A DNA stretch of 64,000 nt from Glandiceps talaboti. Its lineage: Eukaryota > Hemichordata > Enteropneusta > Spengelidae. A program made the position numbers and the translations under genes. Below are positions 1 through 43,341 of the stretch, one piece after another (within the stretch, counting starts at the first letter, position 1; each line of letters opens with the position of its first letter). The DNA lies in NCBI RefSeq assembly GCF_964340395.1, contig NC_135555.1, positions 5,812,501-5,876,500 on the forward strand, read 5' to 3'. A model generated the notes under the pieces. The model worked only from the letters and a program-made list of their open reading frames with translations, was not told where the DNA came from and searched no databases.

Positions 1-900
1 GCTTTTTACATATAATGTGAACTTTAATAGAGTAATATTCGATTCACTCTTTATATTGATAACCAACATTCGTCTGCAGAATGACTCTCTGAGTTAACTA
101 CTAAAACTTTGCAAGTTGTGTTTGATTTTCAGCCTCGGTTGATAGTTTTGTTTAGCCATCAACTTTGGTATTAACAGTTTACAAACGTGAAAGCAAACCA
201 CAGTCTCTCTAGCTCTGAGCAAACGTATCTTGTACAATGTAGCAATATTCGGTAAACTCAGAAGGTGGTGTGACATATATAATTGGAATTGATGTTTTAT
301 AATCTAAAATCAGTAGCATAGTGAACAACGGTGAAGTTTTAAAAAGTTAGTCTGATCTTCTCCATTGTCCACGGCTTACCTTTATAGAACATCAAATGTA
401 AAGACTCAGATGTGAAAATAGACACACTCAGTAATGAAGCATGGGCATATGCTGCCATAGAAACAACTTACCCGTATTGAAACATCCTTAACCGATCTCT
501 ACGGATGGATCTTCTTCGCAGATTATAATTTATATACCACGAACTGTTTCATAAAGCTTGTCAAAAGTTTCACCATGTGTAGACGACACCAAATCTGACG
601 GAAGTCAAACTTTTGTTCGTATGAATCACGCACGCGCAGACGGGGCCGGGCTTATCAAGCATCCGTCTGATCCTTGATCCCCTGTGTCATTATCATTTGA
701 AAAATAAACATTCTGTTATTGTAGTGTTGTGGTTTAACTTGCCACTGAATAGCTACCTTGACCCCCATCACCATACATGCATTGACACCTGGGGGGATTT
801 ACTATGTTGTATTTACTACATCGTAGATTCTCATCCGAAAACTTTACCTCTAGATTTCGCACAGAAAAGTGTCAAAGTTATGATTGTACTTTCTAATTTG

Positions 901-945
901 ACCAAACCAACCAACCAACCAACCAACCCACCAACCAACCAGTCA
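901..945. repeat. (AACC)n microsatellite
   Basis: An imperfect tetranucleotide run directly visible in the sequence, with a few substitutions near its end. It creates a spurious Pro/Thr/Asn-rich open frame. Confidence 0.9.
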
Positions 946-1749
946 ATCAATCAATTTTATTCAGAACATTCAGAACAGTTTAGGTCTCAGGCCCAAAGAG
1001 CATCCATAAATATGTATGAAAGTGCTCTTGGGTTCTCGTCCCGAGTGCCTCAGAGAGGAGGTCCTCAAAATATGTCTAAATGACTATTCACGATTGAAAT
1101 AGAACTCTTTTGGAAGGATATCCACTTGAAATGTTTCCGTGAGATAATAACATGTATCCAAATAGATCGCTTTACTTCCCCAGCTGCACTACAGTGCAGG
1201 TCACCAGGTCAGTCTAGCTACACTCGACAATTTCTACCCGTCACAAAAACTTTGCTCTAGAACTATTCGTAATTAGCTCAGACCACTATAGTGGTAGTAA
1301 CGAGTAGTAAGCTTACGTCTGAAACAAAAGGGTTCATAATTTTTCCGTTTTCATGCCTCGAATCCGGGGAAATAGTAGCTAACTATTCATTTTCACCGAA
1401 TAAAATCGTTTATCACTTACGTCGCCAATTCATCATTTCTTGGTGTGAATGGTTAACTTTTGGTACTAATTAAAGATAAAATTTTCAAGTGTCGCGATAT
1501 TATAAAGATCTTCACAATAATAATGCATATCTAATCTTTATCTCACACGTCACTAGACTCATTTAGCGCTTATATATGCAAATAACAGGTAAGCTTTCTT
1601 TTCCGCCAAAAACGTATTTCAACAAAATTAATGGGTTTTTTAAAATCACTTCCAAGATCTTCAGACTTGACTGGCGAGTGTGAATCGAATGAGTACATGT
1701 TGGAAAGCGTACAAATAAAATCACATTGAAGTGTCCGTATCTCTAACAG

Positions 1750-1810
<61 letters not shown>

Positions 1811-1828
1811 TGTGTGTGTGTGTGTGTG

Positions 1829-1895
<67 letters not shown>
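1750..1895. repeat. (TG)n/(TCTG)n compound microsatellite
   Basis: Dinucleotide TG runs flank a TCTG tetranucleotide block at about 1831-1861. The open frames on both strands here are artefacts of the repeat. Confidence 0.97.
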
Positions 1896-1898
<3 letters not shown>

Positions 1899-2516
1899 CG
1901 TGGAGGAGTTTTACCAGCTGTCTACATGTCACGTGACGGATTAAACGCGATCGGTATCATATTAAATACAGTCAGTGAGTTCTTATGTAACAATTCATGA
2001 CATAATCTGATAAATATACATGTTTAATTATTGTCACCATGACGACAGACTCTTTGGCAAAAACTCCGTCAGGGAAAATCCATTCTTATGGCTTTGATAT
2101 TAGGATTATGTTTGCATTGTCTGACATTCGGGCTGAAGATAGGGTGGGGGTAGAAGGTATATCATCTCTTTTATTTGAAGCATTTAGAGGTTGTTATAAG
2201 TTTGTATCACGTGATGGAAATTGGTTAAGAAGGACAGTGATGTCATAGGATGTTTATTACCATTACATGTCTGACTCAGCAGAAAATAAGAAATCCGTCT
2301 TACGATTAGACTCACAATTCACACAGAGTAAATTACTCAGTTCAGTGGGATATTAGTCTGTAAGATACTGACATTCGTGCCACGTTATCAGTCAGCAATC
2401 AAGAAGCCTGTGGTTCAGAAGCCTGATAGGGCTGAACAACACGACGTATCGTACAGTCTATGGAAATATGGATTACTTCATTGATATACCTAGTTGTTAC
2501 CTTCGCCATATAAATC

Positions 2517-2518
<2 letters not shown>

Positions 2519-2598
<80 letters not shown>
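2519..2598. repeat. (TA)n microsatellite
   Basis: An uninterrupted TA run of about 80 bases, in the loop of the larger inverted repeat. Confidence 0.97.
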
Positions 2599-2599
<1 letters not shown>

Positions 2600-3006
2600 T
2601 AACAGTTTATGATGCACACACTACTGACTGTATTTAATATGATATCGACCGCGTTTAATCCGTCACGTGACATGTAGACAACTGCTATTCAAGTCTGAAG
2701 ATCTTGGAAGTGATTTAAAAAAAAACATTAATTTTGTTGAAATATGTTTTGGCAGAAAAGAAAGCTTATCTGTTATTTGCATATGATATAAGTGCTGAAT
2801 AAGTCTAGTGACGCGTGATAAACATGGTTGCTAATTCTGCTGCTTGTCAAACTTATCAAATGTGTACCGCAACATAAATCACAATACATATGAATATAAG
2901 TGCTACTGTGTGCTTTTCTCTTGCTGTCTGGGTTGATCTGTTTTGGATTTCGATGTAACACTTTCACCTGCCCACCCTGGTCATAGAAACTATTGTCGCA
3001 ACACCC

Positions 3007-3047
3007 CCACCACCACCACCACCACCACCACCACCACCACCATCACC
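3007..3047. repeat. (CCA)n microsatellite
   Basis: A trinucleotide CCA run with one CAT interruption near its end. Confidence 0.95.
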
Positions 3048-3909
3048 GTGCACAGTCCTGGAGGTACGCAAGGCTATCACTGAGCTGATTACAATAACGC
3101 CCATTGGAGTAAACGAACCTTTCTCAGAAAAATGGAAACCGTTACATATAATTTATACTGTATTACATGTAATAAATCTGAGAATGTAGATTGTGTCCAT
3201 TCCAAATGATGTATTCAAATACTTCCTGGCATGATATCTTACTACCGTAGACTGCTGTTAATGGATTCTTTATCTAGACTATGACGCAAGTACATTAATG
3301 TAGGTAATACGAAAGAGCAATATGAAGACAGTATTATAGAAAAATTATTAAAGATGGCTACTTTGCAGTGGTTTTCAAATAATTTTTTTTTGACATTTGC
3401 CCCTAATTTGGTTTGAATTAATATTGTGTGTCTATCGTATAAACTCACATGTATATACGTGTGATTTGGCCCTACCAGCTAATCTGAAAGACGGCCCGGG
3501 AAGACATTCAACAGCTAACAGTTTATGATGCACACACTACCTTAAGAATCATACTCTATTCAGTTGAAATATATCTGTAATTTGTATAACATTAGAGTTA
3601 ATGAACATTTCACAATGCCCTGCATGTTTGGCCATTTGTCGTATTCTTTGTTCAGATCAACATTCAAGTTGAAAGTTGTGCCAAAGTAGCATAGTGGTTT
3701 TTCTATTACTTCTTGAATATTTTGACTAATAGCGTTATACAAATTTACATGTCAATTGTCGGGTCTTGTGGTTTCTGTATTGCTGTATAGTTGCTTCAAA
3801 TTCATAATATTCAAAGAAATGTGTTGTTAATTAAGAGAGCACAAATTAGACTGCTTTGGCGTAAAACATATACCATTACGTTGTGTTGTTATCGATATTA
3901 CCACTGCAT

Positions 3910-3957
3910 AGAGAGAGAGCGAGCGAGAGAGAGGGAGAAAGAGAGAGAGAGAGAGAC

Positions 3958-3988
<31 letters not shown>

Positions 3989-4041
3989 CAGAGAGACAGA
4001 GAGAGAGAGACAGAGAGAGAGAGAGAAAGAGAGAGAGAGAG
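3910..4041. repeat. (GA)n-rich purine tract
   Basis: GA repeats interspersed with GACA and GAAA units, so one strand is almost wholly purine. Arg/Glu-rich and Ser/Leu-rich open frames here are artefacts. Confidence 0.95.
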
Positions 4042-4996
4042 TGGACGGAGGGAGGGGGGGAGGGATGAGAATGAGGGTATTATAAGTAGTTACTCGGAGT
4101 TTCACGCCTCCTCAGCGATCATCAGGCGACTGATAAAATCGGGATGTTGCTACTAATATTGCATCGAGCACTGTTCTCTCCAGTAAGACTTATACTTAAT
4201 GCATATAGTATATATATGTACACTACATATTCTGTGTCTATGTATGTGTATGTTTCTGTGTCTCTGTGTGTGTCTGTGCGTGTGCGTGTGCGTGTGTGAG
4301 TAAGTGTGACAAGATAAGAATTTATTATTATCACATTTATCTGAATCTAGACATATGTTTAATATTGTCTGATCGTTAGCAGAGAGCTGAAAGTTAGCGA
4401 AGAGAGTGAAATGCCCAGATGAAATGCACTTAGTTCAATTGTGGATAGACAACATGAGAGAACTAGATAGCACCGCGGGAGAAAAACAATTAAGTGAGCG
4501 ATGTTTCATAAAAGCTTCTGATAACGGGACGTTATTTTGTTAGACAATGTGACGCATGACAAATTACACGAATAATAAATTGTCTATTTAGTAGAGTTAA
4601 CTCATTTTAGAAGATAATCACCTTCTAATGTGTCCATGGTTTCAACTTTGACAATAAAAATTAGTCAATTGTGTCGCGTTATAAACTAGAAACACGTAGA
4701 CGTTAAATATCCGTACATATTTTCCAATGTGTTATCAGAAATAAAATGCCGTAAAAATGAGACAACAAAGATTCGCTTCATCAGTGTTTCAGCTACAATG
4801 AGTCGACAATGCCTGAGAAGATACATTTAGATATGATAACGGTCTGTTTTATAATACATTACAAAGATGTACGCTTTTTTATGCTGTACACGACAGATTC
4901 ATTATTTATTCACGATGTAGAGGTCACCACGGGGTCACTGTCCCTGATCAAGCAAAATTTACAATATTCATAAAGGTATTCATTATTCATGTATTT

Positions 4997-5012
4997 CAAA
5001 ATGGCCGCCATC
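4997..5012 (+). promoter_or_regulatory. Candidate proximal promoter element (YY1-like)
   Basis: CAAAATGGCCGCCATC lies about 100 bases upstream of the predicted start codon of the mucin-like gene. It contains ATGGC and GCCAT cores on opposite strands, and the known YY1 consensus has a GCCAT core. The flanking bases are locally CpG-richer than the surroundings. No TATA box at a fixed distance is clear. Assignment as a promoter is inference from position and motif only. Confidence 0.3.
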
Positions 5013-5111
5013 GCGGCAGGACGAAAATATCGCAAGACGCTTTCGCTTTCGTCACTGATGACAATGTGAGCACACCACTGATACATTTACAGAGTCAATA
5101 TCACGTTAACA

Positions 5112-13286
<8,175 letters not shown>

Positions 13287-16200
13287 TCACCATGGCAACC
13301 ATTGTGATGAGAATACTGAACTGCAAGACTTGGTGTATTAATTATACACATTGACTTTAAGTGAAGATTGTGTGTCTCAGAATATACAACGACGTATATA
13401 GTGACCTGTCATTACGATGTAAGCTTTACAACCCAGGAAACTCATCAAAAAAGAAGCCTTATAAAGGATATGTTCATGAATTGCAAACGTATGTCCACGG
13501 TTTCACAGGCTTTATAACCTGTCACAGTCTCTTTTGAGCTGAAAATCGCTATTTGTATGTAGTATGGATCAGATCATGATGTTGAGTTAATATAAAAGGT
13601 GTTATTGTATCTCTGTAGAGAATAAGGCTATATGCGAAATTTGCGTCAATGGCGGATTTTAGACAACGTAGAATAACCTCATACCTTACTTGTACCGCAG
13701 ACAAGTGTGTTACTTGTATGTGCTTGTACCTTACAAACAAGACTGTGAGGTACACGATATGATGTTGTCCAATCGTATATAGAAACCCCTTTAATATTGG
13801 CATAGAATTTCAGTTACATTCATACCACATACCCACGTAAAATCCTTTTAACACTACATTTCGATGATATGCATTATACGAAACCAACCTTCAGCTCACA
13901 ATTGTACAATCTATGTATAGGTTTTTCCTTGTGTTTCTCTCTGTACGGGTTTATAAAATGTCGGCGATATACTCTTGTAATGTTTGAATCTAAAGCACGT
14001 ACTTAACACAAATGGTAAAGTGAACTGTCTACAATTATACATGAACTTTTACTGTATTATAATAGTAATATTTAGGTAGCTATTTTCACCAAACTGCTTT
14101 ATATTTCATCCATTACAAACTTGTTATTGTGATGTATTCACACACTAAATTCTATATTTACAATAGTGTAAGGTGCTCTCTCTCGTAAATAGTCCAGGAT
14201 ACATAATGTTGTAGACTTATAATATTTTTTTTCTCAATGAAGTGATTTAGATAATTACCACAATCGCCCGAGATTAATGAACGCCTGATTTTCGCTTTGA
14301 TACGACTCGACTCGCATCATCAAAGCACTCAAAGTTCTTATTAATATTTCCAACTGCATAGAGAATAAAACCTAACGGCTGTAGCAAGAGTAATAATTGA
14401 CTTATGATAATTTTAGTTTAACACATGACAAATTTAGTACTTTTCGTTGTTTTTACCCTTTTTTTCTTGATTTTGTCAGAGCTAGCCGGGATGCAATCCA
14501 TTAGCTGTGTAAGTGATAAACTATATTGAGTCGTGCCCTGACTATTAAAGTAAGACCCTAGATAGCCGAACTGAATACACAAGTTGATGTATCTATCTAG
14601 ATCAACATCATTGTCAATTTCAAATTGAACGAATGAGTTATATTGTACAATCTATGTGCAGACTGTGTCCCGGTTTATTGCAAGTAGGGTGTTTTCCACG
14701 CTGCCCTGTTCTAGATATGATGCTGTTAACTTAGCATGGGTTTCATGCTGTCTAAATCTACAGCAAATATATAGGATGCCCTAAAATTAGCATGGATTCC
14801 ATGCTGTCCCGTTCTATGGGAAGTGCAGCATGAAGCCATGAAGACGAATTTGTCCCGGTGGCCTATGAAACGCCTTAGGCCCAGGGACTCAACCTGTATT
14901 CCTGATAGGTTATAAAGCACGAATTAAAATGCCAGTGGTTAGAAAAACGGATAACAGAAGCCTATTGGTTTGCATTTCTCACGTGACTGCATTGATATGC
15001 AGCTACGAAAGACTTTAGCTTAAAGTAAACTGTAACCTGAGTGTGATTTTAAGGAGGATATCGTCAACACTGATAGAAACATGCTGTAGTCAATCAAATT
15101 GCGAGTATGATGAAGTTAATTTGAATTTTAAGTTTCCGCATCAAAGATGATAATTTAGGAGTTTGAATAGCCAATCAAAACATGTAGACGTCATTTGAAT
15201 TTTAACAATGTTATCATCTGTTCTTGGGTGTTTACACATAATTTAAATATACGTGTATTTGTAACCACGTGAATAAAGCTGCATTTCCAACGTGTCTGAG
15301 GATTGGACTAAAGTCTCAATTGTTCCCTTCGCAAATGTACTGAAGTTTTCAGGACAAGACGTGGAATGACAAACAGTGCTGGTTTTCTAGGTATGTGAAT
15401 TGTACCATATTTACTTCTGATAGACAACACGTACGTACGTGACGCGTCATCCAATGTTACCGATATCACCTGCCAATGTCAATAGAGTCATCAGAATTGT
15501 CCTGACCTACCAGTGACACTAATATGTACAATTTCACTACTTATACATTCATTATTACAATTAATAGGTATACTTAGTTTTCGTAATATGCAAATTTTAA
15601 AGGTAATATTTCCATTTTGTCCGTGTCTTAACCACCTTTACCCATGTACTCTCTCTTTCCTGGATTTTTGTAAGCTTAATGATTGTATGTACTTACGTCT
15701 TTACCCAATAACAGTTCTTGTGACTGGAGATACTTAAAATTGAAAGGAATGCGTTATTTACAAGTAAACTTACTATAAATCGTCTCTCTGCAGTATACTA
15801 TTTAGATCTCTAGAATGTGACAAGACTTCGCTCACGTCACTTGTTGCCATGACACAGTATTTATGTAAGTTATCACGTCATCGGATGTTCGTTTTTTTTC
15901 AATATTTAAAAAAATATTGTGATGTAAACTATTGTGTTATTGCACATTCTTTTCTCCTTTAAGAAATAATTGAAATAGCATTGTATTTCCTGATATCAGA
16001 TGAAGGGGGACTACATGCCTCACAAAGTTCATTGTCACGTTGCAATATTACACAACAGTTAATCTCAGAGTACTTACTAAATGTTAACTGTTTGGCACTG
16101 TGTCCGTATAAATATTTGATAAGGTGTTCATAAAAGCTGATGTAAAACTTGGCAATGAGTGTAAGCCAGTTAGTTGTTGGTAACAAAGAGTAAGATTTAA

Positions 16201-16658
16201 AAAATGTAAATTTAAAACAAGTATTTCCGCTAGAAATAGAATTATAACACCATTTTAATATAGTTTCCAGTAAATTATATCCTCGGATTACATCTTATAA
16301 CAGTACTTCACTCGGCTGGAATTGTTAAGGCCTACATACCTTTGTATAGAATCTAGTTTTATGCAGATGCTTGGAGTCGTTCCTTGGTAAAAACTGAGGG
16401 AGTCACAAAAACAACTAGCAACGATTCTGTTAGTGTTGGGTACATTTCTATAGTGATGGGATAAAAGTGATGAATGCAAGATAAATGTTCCTCACTTCAA
16501 ATCATATGTTTTTAAGAGTCATACTATGATCTTAGTTATATGAATGATACATCATAACTAGTTGTGGATGCAGGTTTGTTGAAAGCTAGGCCAATACTAG
16601 TAAAATGCTTGTACATACAGTTCTTGACAACACTTGCATTGTAAATTATCGATGTTGG

Positions 16659-16689
16659 AGCACAGACAAGGAAATTCCTTGTCTGTGCT
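16659..16689. repeat. Perfect 31-base palindrome
   Basis: Arms AGCACAGACAAGGAA and TTCCTTGTCTGTGCT are exact reverse complements around a single central A. No T-run follows and animal genes do not use such terminators, so it is classed as a palindromic repeat or tiny foldback remnant. Confidence 0.9.
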
Positions 16690-16989
16690 AAGGTGTACAG
16701 TTATAGCCTGTATATGTACACGGGGTATGTCAATGAGTGCAGACAAAATAAACCAAAGAATAGTTTGATTCAGTTTTCATTTATTTCTCTTTCCATCTTG
16801 TATTTGCTTTGATTCATAAAGTAGTCAATAATTTACAGATATGTTCACTTGTTAATTTATATTTACATCTCATTCATTGTTGTATGCTTTGCTAAATTTT
16901 CTGTGTAAATAAAAAAAAATCACCTGGAAATCATTGTCTCTTTAGTCTAAATTTCTCAGGATAAAATATTCAAATACAGCACATTGCAG

Positions 16990-17226
16990 GTTTCTGTTCA
17001 CTGGTGTTGTTTGATACAAATAAGCAGATGCCAATAAGTCTGAATGAAATAAACGTACTGCAACTAGATGCAGACATGCAGACACCAATGTTTTGATGTC
17101 TGCATTCGATGTCTGCACAGTGACATGTTAGTTCATTTATTTAGACAAAATGTTGCAAGAAACTGTATTCATTCAATCTTACTACCTTAATATAACATAT
17201 GCAGTTTCCTAATATTAGTTTCTGCG
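16990..17226. mobile_element. Foldback/MITE copy related to 40938-41281
   Basis: It shares with the element at 40938-41281 the blocks TAGACAAAATGT, GCAAGAAACTGTATTC and GATACAAATAAGCAGATGCC-like sequence, in the same order, and a self-complementary core around ATGCAGACA and TGTCTGCAT. It has no open frame. Boundaries are approximate because the copies have diverged. Confidence 0.55.
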
Positions 17227-19464
17227 TAGTTAACCTGCAACACGCTGTACAAATCACTCTGTTTACATGAGTCTAAAATTACATTTATAGAAATATGGAA
17301 TGTCTGAAATACAGCCAAGACAACCACAAGTACTTCTTTCATTCAGTGACAACATCAAATAAATAAGAGAACTATTTCCATCCAGGAAAACGAATGTCAC
17401 TGTTTATACAAAGTACAGTATGGCATGGTGAAAGATGAGGAGAATCATGGAGGGAGAATGAAACGGACGGACAAAATTAATGTACATTATATATATATAC
17501 AGTTGTACAGGATTGTTACATGCTCTAAGTTGGCAAAGTTTTCCATTAAAATAAGGAATGTAAGTATGTACACTGTAGATCTAAATTATCACTCTTTATC
17601 CTATTCAGAAAAGTGATCAAAAAGGAAACTGAAAATGTTATGCTTCAAACTTGTAGGCTACAAAACAATGTCATGGTAACAAAATAACTTGACAAAACTC
17701 TTACATTTTACAACTTTAAACAAAAGACAAAAATTGTTCATAACGACTGGTAACTTAATTGCATGGATACCCAGAATGTATGGTGCAATTGGTGGGATAT
17801 GGTGGGATATGATGGGATTGACTGAATGTCCCAGACACGGCTGTACTCAGCAAATATTGGTGAATTGATTATATGTTTACCGTAGTTAGTTTAGTTTTGG
17901 CAAAGGTATTTATTTGGAATCAGTTAAGGGGCCTAAACCAACAAGAACAACAACATTAAATAATACCCTAGCTACTTAGTTTGACTATGGATACCTAACA
18001 TTATGATGTACACACCAAACTACAGTCTTGTACACGTAACACATGCTGTGCAAACCAAACTGCAACCATGCAGAGTACCACATTCTGAAACAATCTCTCT
18101 GTATGTAAGAAGACATTACAGAACTGTTTAACAACTTGATAGTAGAACTGTAACAGACTTGATATAACTAATACTTCATCTACCTTACTGTCACTAACAA
18201 ATAACTCACATCTCCTCTGTGTGTATAAGTAGGACCTGTCCATTTCTCCAGGTTTCCAGCAGAATTCACAAACAAAATAATTCAATTTTTGGAATGTTAA
18301 TGTCAAAACGTCACTTGTGTAGGTAACAAATCAGCAAATAAATTATCATAAATTTCCATTCAAGATTATATCATATATACCTACATCTGATTCATAAAAT
18401 TTTGATATCACAAAAAGACTGTGCATAATTCAAAGTTGGCACTACAATAATATGTACTTTTTTTAAGTATCTACATCTGTTCAAATTACAATGTTTCCTT
18501 TACTTAAGTCTCAGAAAGTGTTTTCAAATGTTGATTTAAGTAACTCGCCTGAGTAAATCGACTATTGTAATTATTTTCCAATTATACAAAAATATCTCCA
18601 ACAATAACTTCTTCCCTACGATACAAAACTAGATCAAATTACTGGTTTACCAGTCATCTAAATAGCTAATATGTATTTTGTCTGTTATTTTTCTAGCAAG
18701 GCAATTTATTTTGGAAGTTGGCACATTTATACCTTGATAAATAAATACACAGGAAAATGTTTTTTTCTTTTTAAGTATCGCTCTCAAAAAAACTTAACAT
18801 CATGAAAATCTTATCACGCTGGATTGTTTCCACACAAAAAAGTAACAGTATGACTGTTTTTGTTCACTGATGAAAATTCCAACTCTTTATGGTTTCTGTC
18901 ATTTTAAAAACTTCAAATTTAAGTAATTTTTCAAAACTGTTCTGTACACATCTCTGACAGTAAATTTGTCACAAAAATAAACATTACCTTATTATTAAAT
19001 ACACTTCTCACAAAATGTTATCTTACAAACTGTACTTTGACAAAACAAAAACAGAATTTAAGTTTGTATGAGGAATTGGTTGATCATTTCAAGTTTTAAT
19101 ATATGCCTTTGTGATGAAAAAAATTAACCTTTTCTTATACAATATAATTACAAGGCATCACAGTGCAATGATATACTAATCAATAGAACAGAACCAAAAT
19201 TAAAACTTGGTTTAAGACAATTTTAAAAGGTGTTATTGACATCCAGTATGAATTGTAAAGTAGATCTTTTACATACAGTCTGTAAAAACACAAGGTTTCA
19301 TGTTATGGTTTCATGTCACGCATGGAAATCACCCTGGTGAATGACAGCTTGATGTAATATTTTACAGTATACCCTGGTGTCACTCGGACGTTATTTGCCA
19401 ATAAGTTACACACAAGGTATTCTTGATTGTAAGGCACCACATACGTTGACTAGCAATTAGCCAA

Positions 19465-19470
19465 TTTATT
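19465..19470 (-). terminator. Candidate TMEM67 polyadenylation signal
   Basis: TTTATT on the plus strand is AATAAA on the minus strand, about 40 bases past the TMEM67 stop codon. Other AATAAA hexamers lie further downstream, so this is only the nearest candidate. Confidence 0.35.
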
Positions 19471-19509
19471 GAGTTGTTTGTATAAAACAGTCTCTGATTT
19501 GCTTTCCCA

Positions 19510-43329
<23,820 letters not shown>

Positions 43330-43332
<3 letters not shown>

Positions 43333-43341
43333 TTTTGTTTT
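43330..43341 (-). promoter_or_regulatory. TMEM67: TMEM67 start-codon context
   Basis: On the minus strand AACAAAAATGGCGCTC surrounds the start codon, with A at -3 and G at +4, a strong Kozak-type context. The same bases resemble a YY1 site (ATGGCG core), which in animals often lies just downstream of transcription starts. The next in-frame residues are a plausible signal peptide, which supports this start. Confidence 0.45.

Larger units (their letters stand above)
1538..2822. repeat. Large imperfect inverted repeat (foldback)
   Basis: The left arm (about 1538-1974) reads on the opposite strand as the right arm (about 2613-2822). Matching landmarks are ATGCAAATAACAG next to AAGCTTTCTTTT, AATCACTTCCAAGATCTTCAG, and CATGTCACGTGACGGATTAA followed by ATATTAAATACAGTCAG. 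The left arm carries about 240 extra bases (about 1673-1915) that include the TG/TCTG microsatellite. The loop contains the TA run. The arms differ at many positions, so this is an old inverted duplication or decayed foldback transposon. No transposase is seen. Confidence 0.8.
1..5111. other. 5' intergenic region, no gene recognised
   Basis: I see no convincing coding exon. Open frames here are short or lie inside simple repeats. Contents are an AACC-rich run (901-945), a TG/TCTG microsatellite (1750-1895), a TA run (2519-2598), a CCA run (3007-3047), a GA-rich tract (3910-4041) and a large imperfect inverted repeat (about 1538-2822). A 26-base segment starting CTAACAGTTTATGATG occurs identically at 2599-2624 and 3515-3540. 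The last 200 bases probably hold the promoter of the mucin-like gene. Confidence 0.6.
13287..19509. other. Convergent 3' flanks and intergenic DNA
   Basis: The region between the stop codons of the mucin-like gene (plus strand) and TMEM67 (minus strand). No further exon with supporting splice sites is seen; open frames are short. AATAAA hexamers at 14364-14369 and 15272-15277 could end the mucin-like transcript. The region also holds a degenerate tandem of about 60-base units with TTAGCATGG and CATGCTGTC landmarks (about 14685-14820), a perfect palindrome (16659-16689) and a foldback-type element (about 16990-17226). Confidence 0.6.

Noticed and set aside
1570-2000. Open frames with poly-Thr-His or Val-Cys
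   Set aside because: Artefacts of the TG/TCTG microsatellite.
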